DNA of 64,000 nt from Wenzhouxiangella sp042310355 (GCF_042310355.1 NZ_JBHJMR010000004.1:152726-216725); one strand, 5' to 3'. Positions 53,168-62,061 are shown, counted from the first letter of the stretch. The notes: a model not told the origin generated them from the letters alone. Translations and numbers: made by a program.

Positions 53168-54463
53168 TCAGGATTCAGTAGGCAGGCGGTCGCGAAGGCG
53201 CTCCAGCAGCAGGTTGGCGCAGCCCCCCGGGGAGACGCGGGCCTGAAGGCTGGCCTCGGGTTCGCGATCGGCCAGCTCGTCGAGCTCGGCCGCGGCAACG
53301 CGGTAGGCCTCGCGGAAGGGTCGGCCCTGTCCGACCAGCTCGTTGGCCCGGTCGGTGGCGTGCAGGGCCGGCGCGATGGCCTCGCGCATTCGATTCTCGT
53401 TCCATGTGACCGACCCGAGCAGACCGGGCACCAGCTCGAGTCCGGCCAGCCCGCGCTGGAAGGCACGGATCAGGGGCGGCTTGGTGTCCTGCAGGTCGCG
53501 CTGGTAGCCCGAAGGCAGCGACAGCGCGGCGTCGAGCTCGGCGCGCGCGCCGACGATGGTAGCGTGCAGGGAGCGCAGCAACTCGACAGTGTCCGGGTTG
53601 TGCTTGTTGGGCATGATCGACGAGCCCGTGCAGTAGGTACTGCCCACATCCAGGAACCCGAATTCCTCGCTGGCATAGAGACTGAGATCCCAGGCAAGCC
53701 GGCGCAGGTCTCCGGTGGCCGCGGCCAGCGCGTCGATGGCGCGCAGTTCGATCTTTCCGCGGCTGTTCTGAGCATACTGCGGATTGACCACCAGCCTCGG
53801 GAAGCCGAGCTCTTCGGCGACGCCGTCGCGGTCCAGCGGCAAGTTGACGCCGAATCCCGAAGCCGTTCCCAGCGGGCTGGCGTCGAGCCAGTCGTTGATC
53901 CGGGCGACCAGGTCGGCATTGTCGATGAAAGCCTCCGCATGACCGCCCCACCACAATCCAAGCGATGAAGGCATGGCCTGCTGCAGGTGCGTGTGGCCGG
54001 GCAGGGGCAACATCGATTCGGCTTCGGCCCGATCCAGGGCCACGCGGGCGATCGCCAGGCAGGCTTCGCGCAAGCGCTTGAGCCGATCGCGCAGGTAGAG
54101 GCGAATCGCAACCGCCACCTGGTCGTTGCGGCTGCGTCCGGCGTGAATGCGCCCGCCGACCTCGCCGAGGCGATCGATCAACCAGGCCTCGATGGCGGAA
54201 TGGCCATCCTCGTAGCGTTCGTCGAGCACGAACTCGCCGGCGTCCAGGGCGCGCTGCAGCTCATCCAGGGCGGCGACCATCGCTTCGGCCTGGTCGTGGG
54301 CAAGCACGTCGATACGCGCGAGGCCGCGGGCATGCGCCTGGCTGGCACGGATATCGAAAGGGAGCAGCTCGCGATCCAGGATCACATCCTGGCCGGCCAG
54401 GAAGCGCATCACCCGCTCATCGACCTCGCCGCTCGAGTCTTTTCTCCAGATGTAGTCAGTCAT
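53168..54463 (-). CDS. argH: Argininosuccinate lyase
   Basis: 431 residues. It splits argininosuccinate to arginine and fumarate, the last step of arginine synthesis. Motifs are GGRIHAGRSRNDQVA, LPGHTHLQQAMPSSLG with the catalytic His, and the fumarase-superfamily signature TGSSIMPNKHNPDTVE (Asn where Gln is common). It is the last gene of the argB/A-satD-DUF3307-argC-argH unit, 121 bases after argC across a hairpin. Confidence 0.96.
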   Translation of the reverse strand: MTDYIWRKDSSGEVDERVMRFLAGQDVILDRELLPFDIRASQAHARGLARIDVLAHDQAEAMVAALDELQRALDAGEFVLDERYEDGHSAIEAWLIDRLGEVGGRIHAGRSRNDQVAVAIRLYLRDRLKRLREACLAIARVALDRAEAESMLPLPGHTHLQQAMPSSLGLWWGGHAEAFIDNADLVARINDWLDASPLGTASGFGVNLPLDRDGVAEELGFPRLVVNPQYAQNSRGKIELRAIDALAAATGDLRRLAWDLSLYASEEFGFLDVGSTYCTGSSIMPNKHNPDTVELLRSLHATIVGARAELDAALSLPSGYQRDLQDTKPPLIRAFQRGLAGLELVPGLLGSVTWNENRMREAIAPALHATDRANELVGQGRPFREAYRVAAAELDELADREPEASLQARVSPGGCANLLLERLRDRLPTES

Positions 54464-54487
54464 TGTGGGCGTTCCGGGGTTCGGGAC

Positions 54488-54567
54488 GGCCGGACGGGCA
54501 CGGGATCGCTCGCTTCAGTTCGACGCGTGGCGAGGCCTTCAGCGAACGATCCCGTGCCCGTCCGGCC
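54488..54567. repeat. 21-bp perfect hairpin between argC and argH
   Basis: GGCCGGACGGGCACGGGATC plus G (54488-54508) is exactly complementary to 54547-54567, and pairing continues with one mismatch through TCGCT. The loop is about 28 bases. There is no T run, so it is not a classical terminator; it may stabilise or cut the mRNA between the two genes. Confidence 0.85.
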
Positions 54568-54584
54568 TTGGTGCTGCTTCTTGT

Positions 54585-55541
54585 TCATTGGCTGTCTTCG
54601 ATTACACCAGCCAACTCGTCCAGGCCGAGCGCCAGGTTGATGTTCTGCAGGGCCTGGCTGGCGGCGCCCTTGAGCAGGTTGTCGAGCACGACGACGAAAC
54701 TCGCGCGCATGGAGTCGCGCTCGTCGACCGTGAAGCCGCCGATGGCCAGTTTGGGGGTGCCGGCGACGTCGCGAATTTCCGGTATCTCCTCGCTGAGGCG
54801 GATCAGGGGCTCGCCTTCATATTGCTGCCAATACATCGCCAGCAACTCCTCGCTTGAAAGCGGCTCGCTGAGCATCACCGAAACGGTCATGGAGATGCCC
54901 CGGAAGAACGGGGCGACGTGGGGATGGAACCGGACCGGTCGGCGAAGGTGGGCCGAGATCTCCTGTTCATGCACGTGTCCTGTCAGCGCATAAGGGATCA
55001 GGTTGTCGGCCAGCCGCTCGGGATCGTTGCGCGGCGACGGCGTCTTTCCGGCGCCGCTGTAGCCCGACACGCCGAACAGCACCGGGGGCGCGGCCAGGGC
55101 GCGGCGGATGGGCCACAGGCCAAACATGCCGCCAGTGGCGTAGCAGCCGGGGTTGGCGATGCGCTGCGCAGATGCCAGCGCATCGCGGTTGAGTTCGGTC
55201 AGGCCGTAGACCCAGTGCGCATCGAAGCGCCAGTCGGCGCCGAGATCCAGCACAACGGCCTGCGGGTGGGCCTCGGCGATGGCGTCCACCCAGGGACGAC
55301 TGCGGCCATTGGGTAGGGCCAGGATCCAGACGTCGGCGTCGACTTCGCCGACGTCATCGGGCTGGAGGGCCTCGAAGGACTCGTCCGGGTCGGGCCATTC
55401 GGGCACGGATTCCGCGATCGCCTGTCCGGCCCGGCTGTCGCTGGTCGCCAGCGCCAGCGTCATGTCCGGATGGCGTGCGATCAGCTTGAGCAGTTCGGAG
55501 CCGGCGTAGCCCCGGCCACCGATCAGGGCCAGTCGATGCAT
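54585..55541 (-). CDS. argC: N-acetyl-gamma-glutamyl-phosphate reductase
   Basis: 318 residues. It reduces N-acetylglutamyl-phosphate to the semialdehyde with NADPH. The Rossmann motif is LALIGGRGYAGSELLKLI, the catalytic Cys is in RIANPGCYATGGMFGL, and GVSGYSGAGKTPSPRN and HVAPFFRGISMTVSV follow. The start overlaps the stop of the DUF3307 gene (TGATG). Confidence 0.95.
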   Translation of the reverse strand: MHRLALIGGRGYAGSELLKLIARHPDMTLALATSDSRAGQAIAESVPEWPDPDESFEALQPDDVGEVDADVWILALPNGRSRPWVDAIAEAHPQAVVLDLGADWRFDAHWVYGLTELNRDALASAQRIANPGCYATGGMFGLWPIRRALAAPPVLFGVSGYSGAGKTPSPRNDPERLADNLIPYALTGHVHEQEISAHLRRPVRFHPHVAPFFRGISMTVSVMLSEPLSSEELLAMYWQQYEGEPLIRLSEEIPEIRDVAGTPKLAIGGFTVDERDSMRASFVVVLDNLLKGAASQALQNINLALGLDELAGVIEDSQ

Positions 55542-56302
55542 CAGATGCCTCCTGTGATGTCGGGCATGAGCCAGCGAAGCGCCAGGCCGACGGCCACCAC
55601 CTCGCTGACGCTCAGCAGCGTGCCGATTACAAAGTACTCGGTGTGGCGCCGCCTGTGGCGAATACTATCGAAACGGAACACGGACTTGGCCGCCAGCACC
55701 AGGCCCAGCACCGACCAGGCATCGATCAAGACCGCCGAGAACATCAGGAAGCGCTCGAGCCAGCCGATATACAAGCCCGCCCGGGCCAGGCCCAGCCGCT
55801 GTTGTTCGGATTCCTCGTCCGGTTCGGGCAGCAGGGACTGAAGCAACAAGCGATTGAGCCAGCCGAAGACGACGACCACGACCAGGTAGGCAACGGCCAG
55901 CCAGCCGGCACGGAAAGCCAGCGGCTGCCAGAAGGCCTCGATCGCCTGCCACCAGTCCGGCCAGCCCGCCAGCCACCAGGCTGCCACTACGAGGGTGGCA
56001 AGATGAATCGCCTGGTCGACCAGGAAGGCTGGCAAGGCGCGATCGGCCATCCAGCGATACTTGGCGAAGTCGGTAAGCAGGTGCAGCACGACGATGCCAC
56101 CGAAGGCGATCGCAAGCTGCCAGGCGGCAATGCCGGCCGGGGCGAACAGCAGCCAGGCGATGACCAGGCAGGCCAGGTGCCAGGCGCCGTGCTCGGCGAA
56201 CGCCGACGATTGGCCTGCGTACTTGCCGTCGATGACGGCCTTGCGCTGGACGACAAAATCGCCGACCAGGTGTGCGATCACCAGTGCGAGAAGTACCTGC
56301 AT
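55541..56302 (-). CDS. DUF3307 multi-pass membrane protein
   Basis: 253 residues from the ATG at 56302. The N-terminus VLLALVIAHLVGDFVVQRKA, then the spaced His residues in AEHGAWHLACLVIAW and VLHLLTDFAKYRW, are the DUF3307 pattern. It has about seven TM helices. The function is unknown. DUF3307 genes commonly sit next to satD genes, as here. It is coupled by one-base overlaps to satD (upstream) and argC (downstream), so it is inside the arginine operon. Confidence 0.85.
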   Translation of the reverse strand: MQVLLALVIAHLVGDFVVQRKAVIDGKYAGQSSAFAEHGAWHLACLVIAWLLFAPAGIAAWQLAIAFGGIVVLHLLTDFAKYRWMADRALPAFLVDQAIHLATLVVAAWWLAGWPDWWQAIEAFWQPLAFRAGWLAVAYLVVVVVFGWLNRLLLQSLLPEPDEESEQQRLGLARAGLYIGWLERFLMFSAVLIDAWSVLGLVLAAKSVFRFDSIRHRRRHTEYFVIGTLLSVSEVVAVGLALRWLMPDITGGI

Positions 56303-56988
56303 CAATCCGGGCCCGTCGCCGACGAATCCACAGTATGACCGATCGGGCCGGCGAGCAGCTCGCCCAGCTCGGACAGGCTGGCCTGAAGTTCCCAGTAGCG
56401 AGCGCTGGCAAGGCTGCGCGAGACGGTCGACTCGGCCACGTCCAGCACGGCCGCAACGTCGGTCTGCTTGCCGCTGTGCTCGTAGTGCTCGATCACCTGC
56501 CACTGCCGCTCGGTGATGTCCTGTACCAGTGCATCGGCCAGGCGAAGCACGGCGTTGCAGGCCACGGCCCGCGAATCTTCCGGGGCGCCGACGCGCAATC
56601 GCACCCGGCTCATGCCGTGGCGCGGTGAATCCAGTTCCTCGAGTGCCGCGCGGGCCCGGTAGAAAGCCGGGCCGGTGACCGCCCGGTTGAGCGGCAGGGA
56701 ACCGGTCGACTCGCTCATCCGCTCGACCGGGCCGATGCCCACTGCCAGGCGCAGCGACCAGGGCTGAAAGGCGCGCCAGAAATCCCAGGCCACGCGCGGC
56801 AGCAGCGCCGGATTGTCGATGAGGCCCTGGAATTCATCCCAGGCGGTCACGGCGTAATCGAAGCGGACCCAGCCGTTGGCGCGGTGGCGCTGCGACAGCT
56901 CGGACAGCAAGCGATCCCGGCGCCGGGAAAAGCCATCGATCCGCCGCGAATCGGCCACGTCGGCAATCAGTGCGGCGCAATCGCTCAT
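56302..56988 (-). CDS. satD: SatD-family protein with C-terminal HTH
   Basis: 228 residues. The N-terminus LIADVADSRRIDGFSRRRDR resembles SatD-family proteins, followed by FDYAVTAWDEFQGLIDNP and LRLAVGIGPV. The last 70 residues contain a helix-turn-helix of sigma-like/LuxR-like type (TERQWQVIEHYEHSGKQTDV, AAVLDVAESTVSRSLASA). It is probably a regulator. Its stop overlaps the DUF3307 start by one base, and the fused argB/A gene ends 62 bases upstream. Confidence 0.78.
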   Translation of the reverse strand: MSDCAALIADVADSRRIDGFSRRRDRLLSELSQRHRANGWVRFDYAVTAWDEFQGLIDNPALLPRVAWDFWRAFQPWSLRLAVGIGPVERMSESTGSLPLNRAVTGPAFYRARAALEELDSPRHGMSRVRLRVGAPEDSRAVACNAVLRLADALVQDITERQWQVIEHYEHSGKQTDVAAVLDVAESTVSRSLASARYWELQASLSELGELLAGPIGHTVDSSATGPD

Positions 56989-57050
56989 TTCGCCCTCGCC
57001 ATTATTGCTCCTGAGGAAGCATATTCACATACTTGCCTTAAATAATGCAA

Positions 57051-58373
57051 TTACGGCAGCCAGCCGGAATCACGCTGCCGGGCGTCGGCGGTCAAGCGCG
57101 AGAGCTGCTCGAAGCAGTCGATGCCAACGGTGTAGACGATCCACTCGCCCTCGCGATGCGTGCTGTGCGCCTGCTGGAAGTACCAGCCGGCAATCGGGTT
57201 GCCGGCGCGGGCGCGCCAGTAAAGCTGCGGAAAGCGCTGGCGCAGCGCCAGCCACAGCGCCGCACCCAGGCCCTCGCCCTGGGCCTCCGGGGTGACGACG
57301 AACTTGTCGAGGTAGGGCACCCCGTCGACGCCTTCGGTCACCAGTGCAGCCGCACGACCGCTCTCGGCCCAGAGCAGGCCGAGAAGCCGGCGCTGCTCGA
57401 GCCAGTCCGGGCGGAGGCTGCGTCCGAAACTGTCTTCGAGCAGGACCTGGAGCTGCTCGCGATGTTCGGGCGAGACCGTCTCAAACCAGTCGATCGCCTC
57501 GCCGCGGCGAATGAGGGTGCCCGCGCCGGTGTGCGTAAACAGTTCACGGGTAAGGTTCTCGGCCGAGGTAATCGACACCGAGGTCTCCGGCGGCAGGCGC
57601 TCGAGCATCTCGCGGATCTGCTGGAGCTTCAGGCGCATGCCCGAATGCAGCCAGTCCTGGGCCAGGAGATGGTCATAGTCGGTGCGCAGGCTGATGGCAG
57701 AAATCACCCGGCCGCTGTGATCGAGCAGACCACCGGTGCCGGTCAGGAAGATCACCTTGTGCGGCTCCACCGCCCAGACCAGCTCGCGCGCGGCGATGTC
57801 GGCGTTGATGTTCATCACCTGGCCGGCCGGCGACTCGCCCAGGCAGGCCACGACGGGCAGGGCACCCGAAGCGATGGCGCTGTTCACCGGCTCGAGTTCC
57901 ACGGTCTGGATATCGCCGACCAGGCCCAGGCGCTCGCGGTCGGCCAGCTGCGCCTCGAAGACGCCGTGCAGGATGCCGCGGGCGCGCACGCCCCGGGCCT
58001 CCAGGGCATCCACCAGTGCGGCATTGGCGCGGTAGATCACCGGTCGGGCCACGGCCATGACGTCCTCGGTGGTCACGCGCAGGCCGTCGCGCTTTTCGAT
58101 CGGCACGCCGGCGGCGGTCATGGCCTCGTCGAGCTGCGGGCCGGCGCCGTGCAGGATGATGGGCGTGAGCCCGAGCCGCTGCAGGAAGGCCAGCGCCGCG
58201 GCCATCTCGTCGAGATGATCGCGCATGACCGCACCGCCGACCTTGACCACGGCGAAGCGCGATTCCTCGATGCGCGAAAACTGCTTGAGATACTGCCGCG
58301 CCTCCCGGCTGGAGCCGAGCTGGCCGAGCAGTTCGATGACGGTGCGTCTGACGTCGGGCATGTCCCTTTCCAT
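57051..58373 (-). CDS. argB: Fused N-acetylglutamate kinase / N-acetylglutamate synthase
   Basis: 440 residues. Residues about 25-285 form an amino-acid-kinase domain: FAVVKVGGAVMRDHL, PIILHGAGPQLDEAMTAAGV, and VIFLTGTGGLLDHSGRVIS. Residues about 290-440 form a GNAT acetyltransferase domain with LDKFVVTPEAQGEGLGAALW as the acetyl-CoA loop and WRARAGNPIAGWYFQQAH. This is the Xanthomonas-type bifunctional enzyme that both acetylates glutamate and phosphorylates the product. The ATG at 58373 is used; a second ATG four codons in is possible. Expression is probably set by the attenuator at 58406-58579. Confidence 0.93.
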   Translation of the reverse strand: MERDMPDVRRTVIELLGQLGSSREARQYLKQFSRIEESRFAVVKVGGAVMRDHLDEMAAALAFLQRLGLTPIILHGAGPQLDEAMTAAGVPIEKRDGLRVTTEDVMAVARPVIYRANAALVDALEARGVRARGILHGVFEAQLADRERLGLVGDIQTVELEPVNSAIASGALPVVACLGESPAGQVMNINADIAARELVWAVEPHKVIFLTGTGGLLDHSGRVISAISLRTDYDHLLAQDWLHSGMRLKLQQIREMLERLPPETSVSITSAENLTRELFTHTGAGTLIRRGEAIDWFETVSPEHREQLQVLLEDSFGRSLRPDWLEQRRLLGLLWAESGRAAALVTEGVDGVPYLDKFVVTPEAQGEGLGAALWLALRQRFPQLYWRARAGNPIAGWYFQQAHSTHREGEWIVYTVGIDCFEQLSRLTADARQRDSGWLP

Positions 58374-58405
58374 GGCTGCTGCCTGTTTTCGTGCCGGCCG
58401 GAACG

Positions 58406-58433
58406 AAAAAACCCAGCCGGCGGGGCTGGGTTT
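58406..58433 (-). terminator. Attenuator terminator in the argB/A leader
   Basis: On the minus strand AAACCCAGCC (58433-58424) pairs with GGCTGGGTTT (58418-58409) around a 5-base loop, followed by T6. It ends 32 bases before the argB/A ATG. Its 5' arm CCCAGCC can instead pair with GGCTGGG at 58477-58483, inside the last codons of the leader peptide gene. Confidence 0.85.
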
Positions 58434-58465
58434 GGTCGCGTTCGTTTTGGTCCTTCTACTTCAAA

Positions 58466-58579
58466 CTAGCGCGCATCCCAGCCATTCGTCGGCGAACGGC
58501 GCGGGCGTCGCGGGCACGGGCGAAGCGCCGGGTGAGCGGCGATCGTCGCGGGTACGTTTCCGGCATGAAGCTTTTCCAT
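58466..58579 (-). CDS. Arginine-rich leader peptide of the argB/A operon
   Basis: 37 codons, ATG at 58579, TAG at 58466-58468. The product contains HPALRPCPRRPRRSPTNGW, with four of six consecutive residues being Arg (CGA CGC, then CGC CGT) at residues 24-28, and ends DAR. The Pro-Arg-Arg-Pro-Arg-Arg run, its codons and its phase are shared with the argG leader. A ribosome waiting at residues 27-28 would leave 58477-58483 free to form the antiterminator; one reaching the stop would cover it. No Shine-Dalgarno is seen. Two overlapping frames are also Arg-rich and cannot be fully excluded. Confidence 0.7.
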   Translation of the reverse strand: MEKLHAGNVPATIAAHPALRPCPRRPRRSPTNGWDAR

Positions 58580-58585
58580 GCCCGA

Positions 58586-58614
58586 AATGTGCCACAAGCC
58601 TCCCTGGCGCGCAA
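58586..58614 (-). promoter_or_regulatory. Promoter-like element of the argB/A leader
   Basis: Minus strand TTGCGC (58609-58614), 17-base spacer ending TGTGG, then CACATT (58586-58591), exactly 6 bases before the leader ATG. The TGG before the hexamer makes an extended -10. The -10 itself is weak; support comes from the identical layout before the argG leader. Confidence 0.55.
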
Positions 58615-58714
58615 CAGCGCCGACGGGCCAGAACTGGCCATCCAGCGGGCGGGGCCGATAGAATACCGCCCTTCTTCCGCCCGCCCCCCGTTTCTTTCGT
58701 ACAAGGATCTGTCG

Positions 58715-60964
58715 ATGTTTTCATGCAAGTCCGGTTGCCTCGCGGCAATCGTGTTGACGCTGGCCGCACCGGCCATGGGCCAGCAAGTCGGCTCAGGCAG
58801 CGTTTCCCTCTCCGCCTCGAACGCGCAGGAAGACTTCGACAGCCTGGCGCCGTCCGGCCAGTCGGCTGTCCTGCCCGAGGGCTGGTACTTCCACGAGACC
58901 GACAGCAACGCCGACGGCAGCTACCGTGCCGGCGACGGCAGCGGCAGCAGCCTGCCCGGCGACACCTACAGCCTGGGATCGAACGGCAGCGGCGAGCGCG
59001 CGTTCGGCGCGATCCATTCGGGCTCCCTCGAACCGACTTTCGGCGCGCGCGTGCGCAACGACTCCGACCAGACGATCGACGAAATCGACGTGGCCTATGT
59101 CGGAGAGCAATGGCGGCTGGGCTCCAGCGGACGGATCGACCGGCTCGACTTCCAGTACAGCCTCGACGCGGACTCGCTGCTCGACGGCAACGCGACCTGG
59201 ATCGACGTCGCCGGGCTGAGCTTCAACGCGCCGGTCTCCACCGGCACGGCCGGCGGCCTGGACGGCAATGCCGCGGCCAATCAAGTCGCGATTGCATCGA
59301 CCATCACGGGGCTGGCGCTGGCGCCGGAAGACACCCTGTGGATTCGCTGGCGCGACCACGACGCCTCCGGCGCCGACGATGCGCTGGGCATCGACGACTT
59401 CTCCCTGTCGATCGCCGGCGAGCCACCCGTGGACGTCCCGCCGGAAGTCAGTTCGACCCAGCCGGCCGACGGTGCGACCGACATCGATCTCGATATAACC
59501 CTGGAGGTTGTCTTCAGCGAAGCGGTGGCCGTGACCCAGGGCTGGTACAGCCTGAGCTGCGGCGGCACGACCGTTCCGGCGACTTCCGGCGGCGGACCGG
59601 TCACGCATGTGATCACGCCCGATGCATCGCTGCCGGCCGACCAATCCTGCGTGCTCGAGATCGTGGCCGATAACGTGACCGACCTCGACGGTGACCCCGA
59701 CAACCTGGAACAAGACCTGAGCGTCGGCTTCACCACCCTCGATCCGGACACGCTGCCGCCGCCGCAGATCGAATCCGTCGTTCCGGCCGACGGCAGCCAG
59801 GATGTTCCGGCCAACACCACCGTCGAGCTGGATTTCAGCCAGTCGGTCAGCGTGACCGAAGGGGCAGTCGAGCTCAGCTGCGATGAATCGCCCGTTGCGG
59901 CCAGCCTGGGCGGCGGCAACGAACTGTGGGTGCTCAGCCCCTCTGAAGTGCTGCCCTATGGCGCCGACTGCGTGATCGAGGTCGAAGCCGCCGGGGTGGT
60001 CAATCAGTACGGCCACAGCCTGGACGGGGAGACCAGCTTTTCATTCACGGTCATCGCCGAGCCGGGCGACGGCTACTACTCGGAGGTCAACCCTTCCAGC
60101 CCGGGCCAGCTGCGCTGCACACTGCACCAGACCATCCGCGGTCACACCGCCTTTCCGTACAGCGGCAGCGGCACCAGCACCTGGACGATCCTGGAGGAGG
60201 CCCAGCAAGACCCCGACGATTCCGACCGCGTGATCGACTCCTACCGAAATCGCAGCTACGCGAAGGTCAGCGATCGTTCAGGACAGGGCGGCCCCGGGCC
60301 CTGGTACAACCGCGAACACACCTGGCCCAACTCGCTGGGCTTTCCCAGCCAGGCCGACGCCCGGGGACTACCCAACGCCCCCTACACCGACGTCCACATG
60401 CTCCACCTGACCGACCAGGACTACAACGCCTCGCGCGGCAACCGCCCCCTGGCGTACTGCGACAGCGGCTGCAGCGAGCGAACCACCGAAAGCAACCAGG
60501 GCGTCGGCGGCGGCTCGGGCAGCTATCCGGGCAACTCCAACTGGGTGGCCGACCCGAACGGCAACCAGGGCAGCTTCGAAGTCTGGAACCACCGCAAGGG
60601 CGATATCGCGCGCGCCGTGCTCTACATGGCCATTCGCTACGAAGGCGGCAGCCACCCGGTCACCGGCCAGTCCGAACCCGACCTCGAGCTGACCAACGAC
60701 CGCAACGACATCCAGGTCGGCACCGGCGGCACGCGCTACATGGGACTGCTCGACGACCTGCTCGCCTGGCACGCGGCCGACCCGCCGAGCGCGGAAGAGC
60801 TGGTGCGCAACGACATCGTCCAGTCCTACCAGGGCAATCGCAACCCGTTCGTCGATCACCCCGAGTGGGCGAGCCCGGCCCTGTTTACATCGGAAACCCC
60901 CGAAGTCTGCCAGCCTGCGCAGCCGGACCGAATCTTCTCCGACCGCCTCGAAGCCACGCCCTGA
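58715..60964 (+). CDS. Secreted endonuclease I-family protein with Ig-like domains
   Basis: 749 residues from the ATG at 58715 (AAGGA 8 bases upstream). It has a signal peptide (CLAAIVLTLAAPAMGQQ), an N-terminal beta domain (to about 245), then two Big_5-type Ig-like domains starting VSSTQPADGATDIDLDITLE and IESVVPADGSQDVPANTTVE. The C-terminal endonuclease I (EndA/NucM) domain, from about residue 450, has the catalytic YNREHTWPNSLG and DVHMLHLTDQDYNASRGNR. It ends in a short IFSDRLEATP tail. It would degrade extracellular DNA/RNA. It is inserted between argE and the argB/A leader on the opposite strand. Confidence 0.88.
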   Translation: MFSCKSGCLAAIVLTLAAPAMGQQVGSGSVSLSASNAQEDFDSLAPSGQSAVLPEGWYFHETDSNADGSYRAGDGSGSSLPGDTYSLGSNGSGERAFGAIHSGSLEPTFGARVRNDSDQTIDEIDVAYVGEQWRLGSSGRIDRLDFQYSLDADSLLDGNATWIDVAGLSFNAPVSTGTAGGLDGNAAANQVAIASTITGLALAPEDTLWIRWRDHDASGADDALGIDDFSLSIAGEPPVDVPPEVSSTQPADGATDIDLDITLEVVFSEAVAVTQGWYSLSCGGTTVPATSGGGPVTHVITPDASLPADQSCVLEIVADNVTDLDGDPDNLEQDLSVGFTTLDPDTLPPPQIESVVPADGSQDVPANTTVELDFSQSVSVTEGAVELSCDESPVAASLGGGNELWVLSPSEVLPYGADCVIEVEAAGVVNQYGHSLDGETSFSFTVIAEPGDGYYSEVNPSSPGQLRCTLHQTIRGHTAFPYSGSGTSTWTILEEAQQDPDDSDRVIDSYRNRSYAKVSDRSGQGGPGPWYNREHTWPNSLGFPSQADARGLPNAPYTDVHMLHLTDQDYNASRGNRPLAYCDSGCSERTTESNQGVGGGSGSYPGNSNWVADPNGNQGSFEVWNHRKGDIARAVLYMAIRYEGGSHPVTGQSEPDLELTNDRNDIQVGTGGTRYMGLLDDLLAWHAADPPSAEELVRNDIVQSYQGNRNPFVDHPEWASPALFTSETPEVCQPAQPDRIFSDRLEATP

Positions 60965-60977
60965 CTGCTTGCCCGGT

Positions 60978-62048
60978 CTACCGGGCCAAGGCGCGATAGA
61001 GGGTGGCCGCGCGCTCGAGCTGCTCGAGCGCTACCCACTCGTCGGCGGTGTGGGCCTGGGCGATGTCGCCCGGCCCGAGCACCATCGCCGGCATGCCGGC
61101 GGCCGAGAACAGCGAAGCCTCGGTCCAGAAATCGACGGGCTCGCCGACCGGCACCTGGCGACGCTCGCACAAGGCCCGCGCCTGCGCCGGGTCCTGCCCG
61201 GCGGCGGGCAGCGGCGGCCCGGAGAAGGGAACGTGCCAGTTGGCGAAGGCCTCGGCCCCGCCCAGCCCGGACAGGTGGGCGAGCAGTTCCTCGTTGGACT
61301 GCCCCGGACCGAGCCTCGCCGAGTAATGCAGGTTCGCTTCGCCCGCGATCACGTTCGACTTGGTGCCGCCGGAGGCCAGGCCGACGTTGAAACAGGTCGC
61401 TCGGCCCTCGTCGGCCTCGTCCTGGCAGTAGTCGAGCGCGGCCGCCGTCCAGCGCGACATGCGGTGAATGGCGCTGTCGGCCAGCGCGCGGCCCTCCGAG
61501 GAGTGTCCCGCGATGCCGGTGAAACGCCCCTTGACCGACAGGTAGCCGCGGTGGGCGAGCGCCGCCTCGCAGCGGGTGGGCTCACACACGACCACCTGCT
61601 TGAAGCGACAGTGCGCCGGCCGCTCGAGAAAGCGACGCACGCAGCAGCCGCCGGCGCCTTCTTCGTCGGATGAGAACAGGATCGCCATGCGCGCGTCGGT
61701 CGATTCGGCCAGCGCCAGCAAGGCGGCGGCCGCGCCCTTGATATCACACACGCCGCGCCCGTAGGCCTTGTCACCTTCCAGGGTCAGTTCCAGTGGCGGC
61801 CGGGTCCAGCCTTCGCCGACAGGGACGGTGTCGAGATGGCAATTGAACAGCACATCCGATTCACCGCGCCGGGCGAACAGGTTGACGTGGCCCTCGCCGT
61901 AGTCAGTCACCGAAACCGAAAACCCGGCCGCCTTCAGCACGGCCCGGGCATGCACGAACATGCTCGCCTCGGGCGTGATGCTGCGTGGCGGATTCTGACT
62001 GTCGCATTCAACCAGCTTGGCCAGGTGGTGTAGATAGCGCTGAGGCAT
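60978..62048 (-). CDS. argE: M20 deacetylase of arginine synthesis (N-acetylornithine or N-acetylcitrulline deacetylase)
   Basis: 356 residues from the ATG at 62048. Zn-site motifs of the M20/ArgE family are VLFNCHLDTVPVGEGW, YGRGVCDIKGAAAALLAL and ILFSSDEEGAGGCCV (catalytic Glu-Glu); the C-terminus has GPGDIAQAHTADEWVALEQL. Context with a fused NAGK/NAGS, argG, argC and argH is the Xanthomonas arrangement, where the enzyme acts on N-acetylcitrulline. No argF or argF' is in the window, so the substrate remains open. An AAAGG 12 bases upstream lies in the end of the 62.1-kb hairpin. Confidence 0.88.
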   Translation of the reverse strand: MPQRYLHHLAKLVECDSQNPPRSITPEASMFVHARAVLKAAGFSVSVTDYGEGHVNLFARRGESDVLFNCHLDTVPVGEGWTRPPLELTLEGDKAYGRGVCDIKGAAAALLALAESTDARMAILFSSDEEGAGGCCVRRFLERPAHCRFKQVVVCEPTRCEAALAHRGYLSVKGRFTGIAGHSSEGRALADSAIHRMSRWTAAALDYCQDEADEGRATCFNVGLASGGTKSNVIAGEANLHYSARLGPGQSNEELLAHLSGLGGAEAFANWHVPFSGPPLPAAGQDPAQARALCERRQVPVGEPVDFWTEASLFSAAGMPAMVLGPGDIAQAHTADEWVALEQLERAATLYRALAR

Positions 62049-62061
62049 TAGCCTAAAAACC

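Noticed and set aside
58456..58566. Alternative argB leader frame of 36 codons with 11 Arg (MPETYPRRSPLTRR...)
   Set aside because: It is richer in Arg, but the PRRPRR run shared with the argG leader is in the other phase, and the 37-codon frame starts at the ATG placed equivalently to the argG leader. GC-rich DNA gives Arg codons in every frame here, so I keep this only as a fallback.
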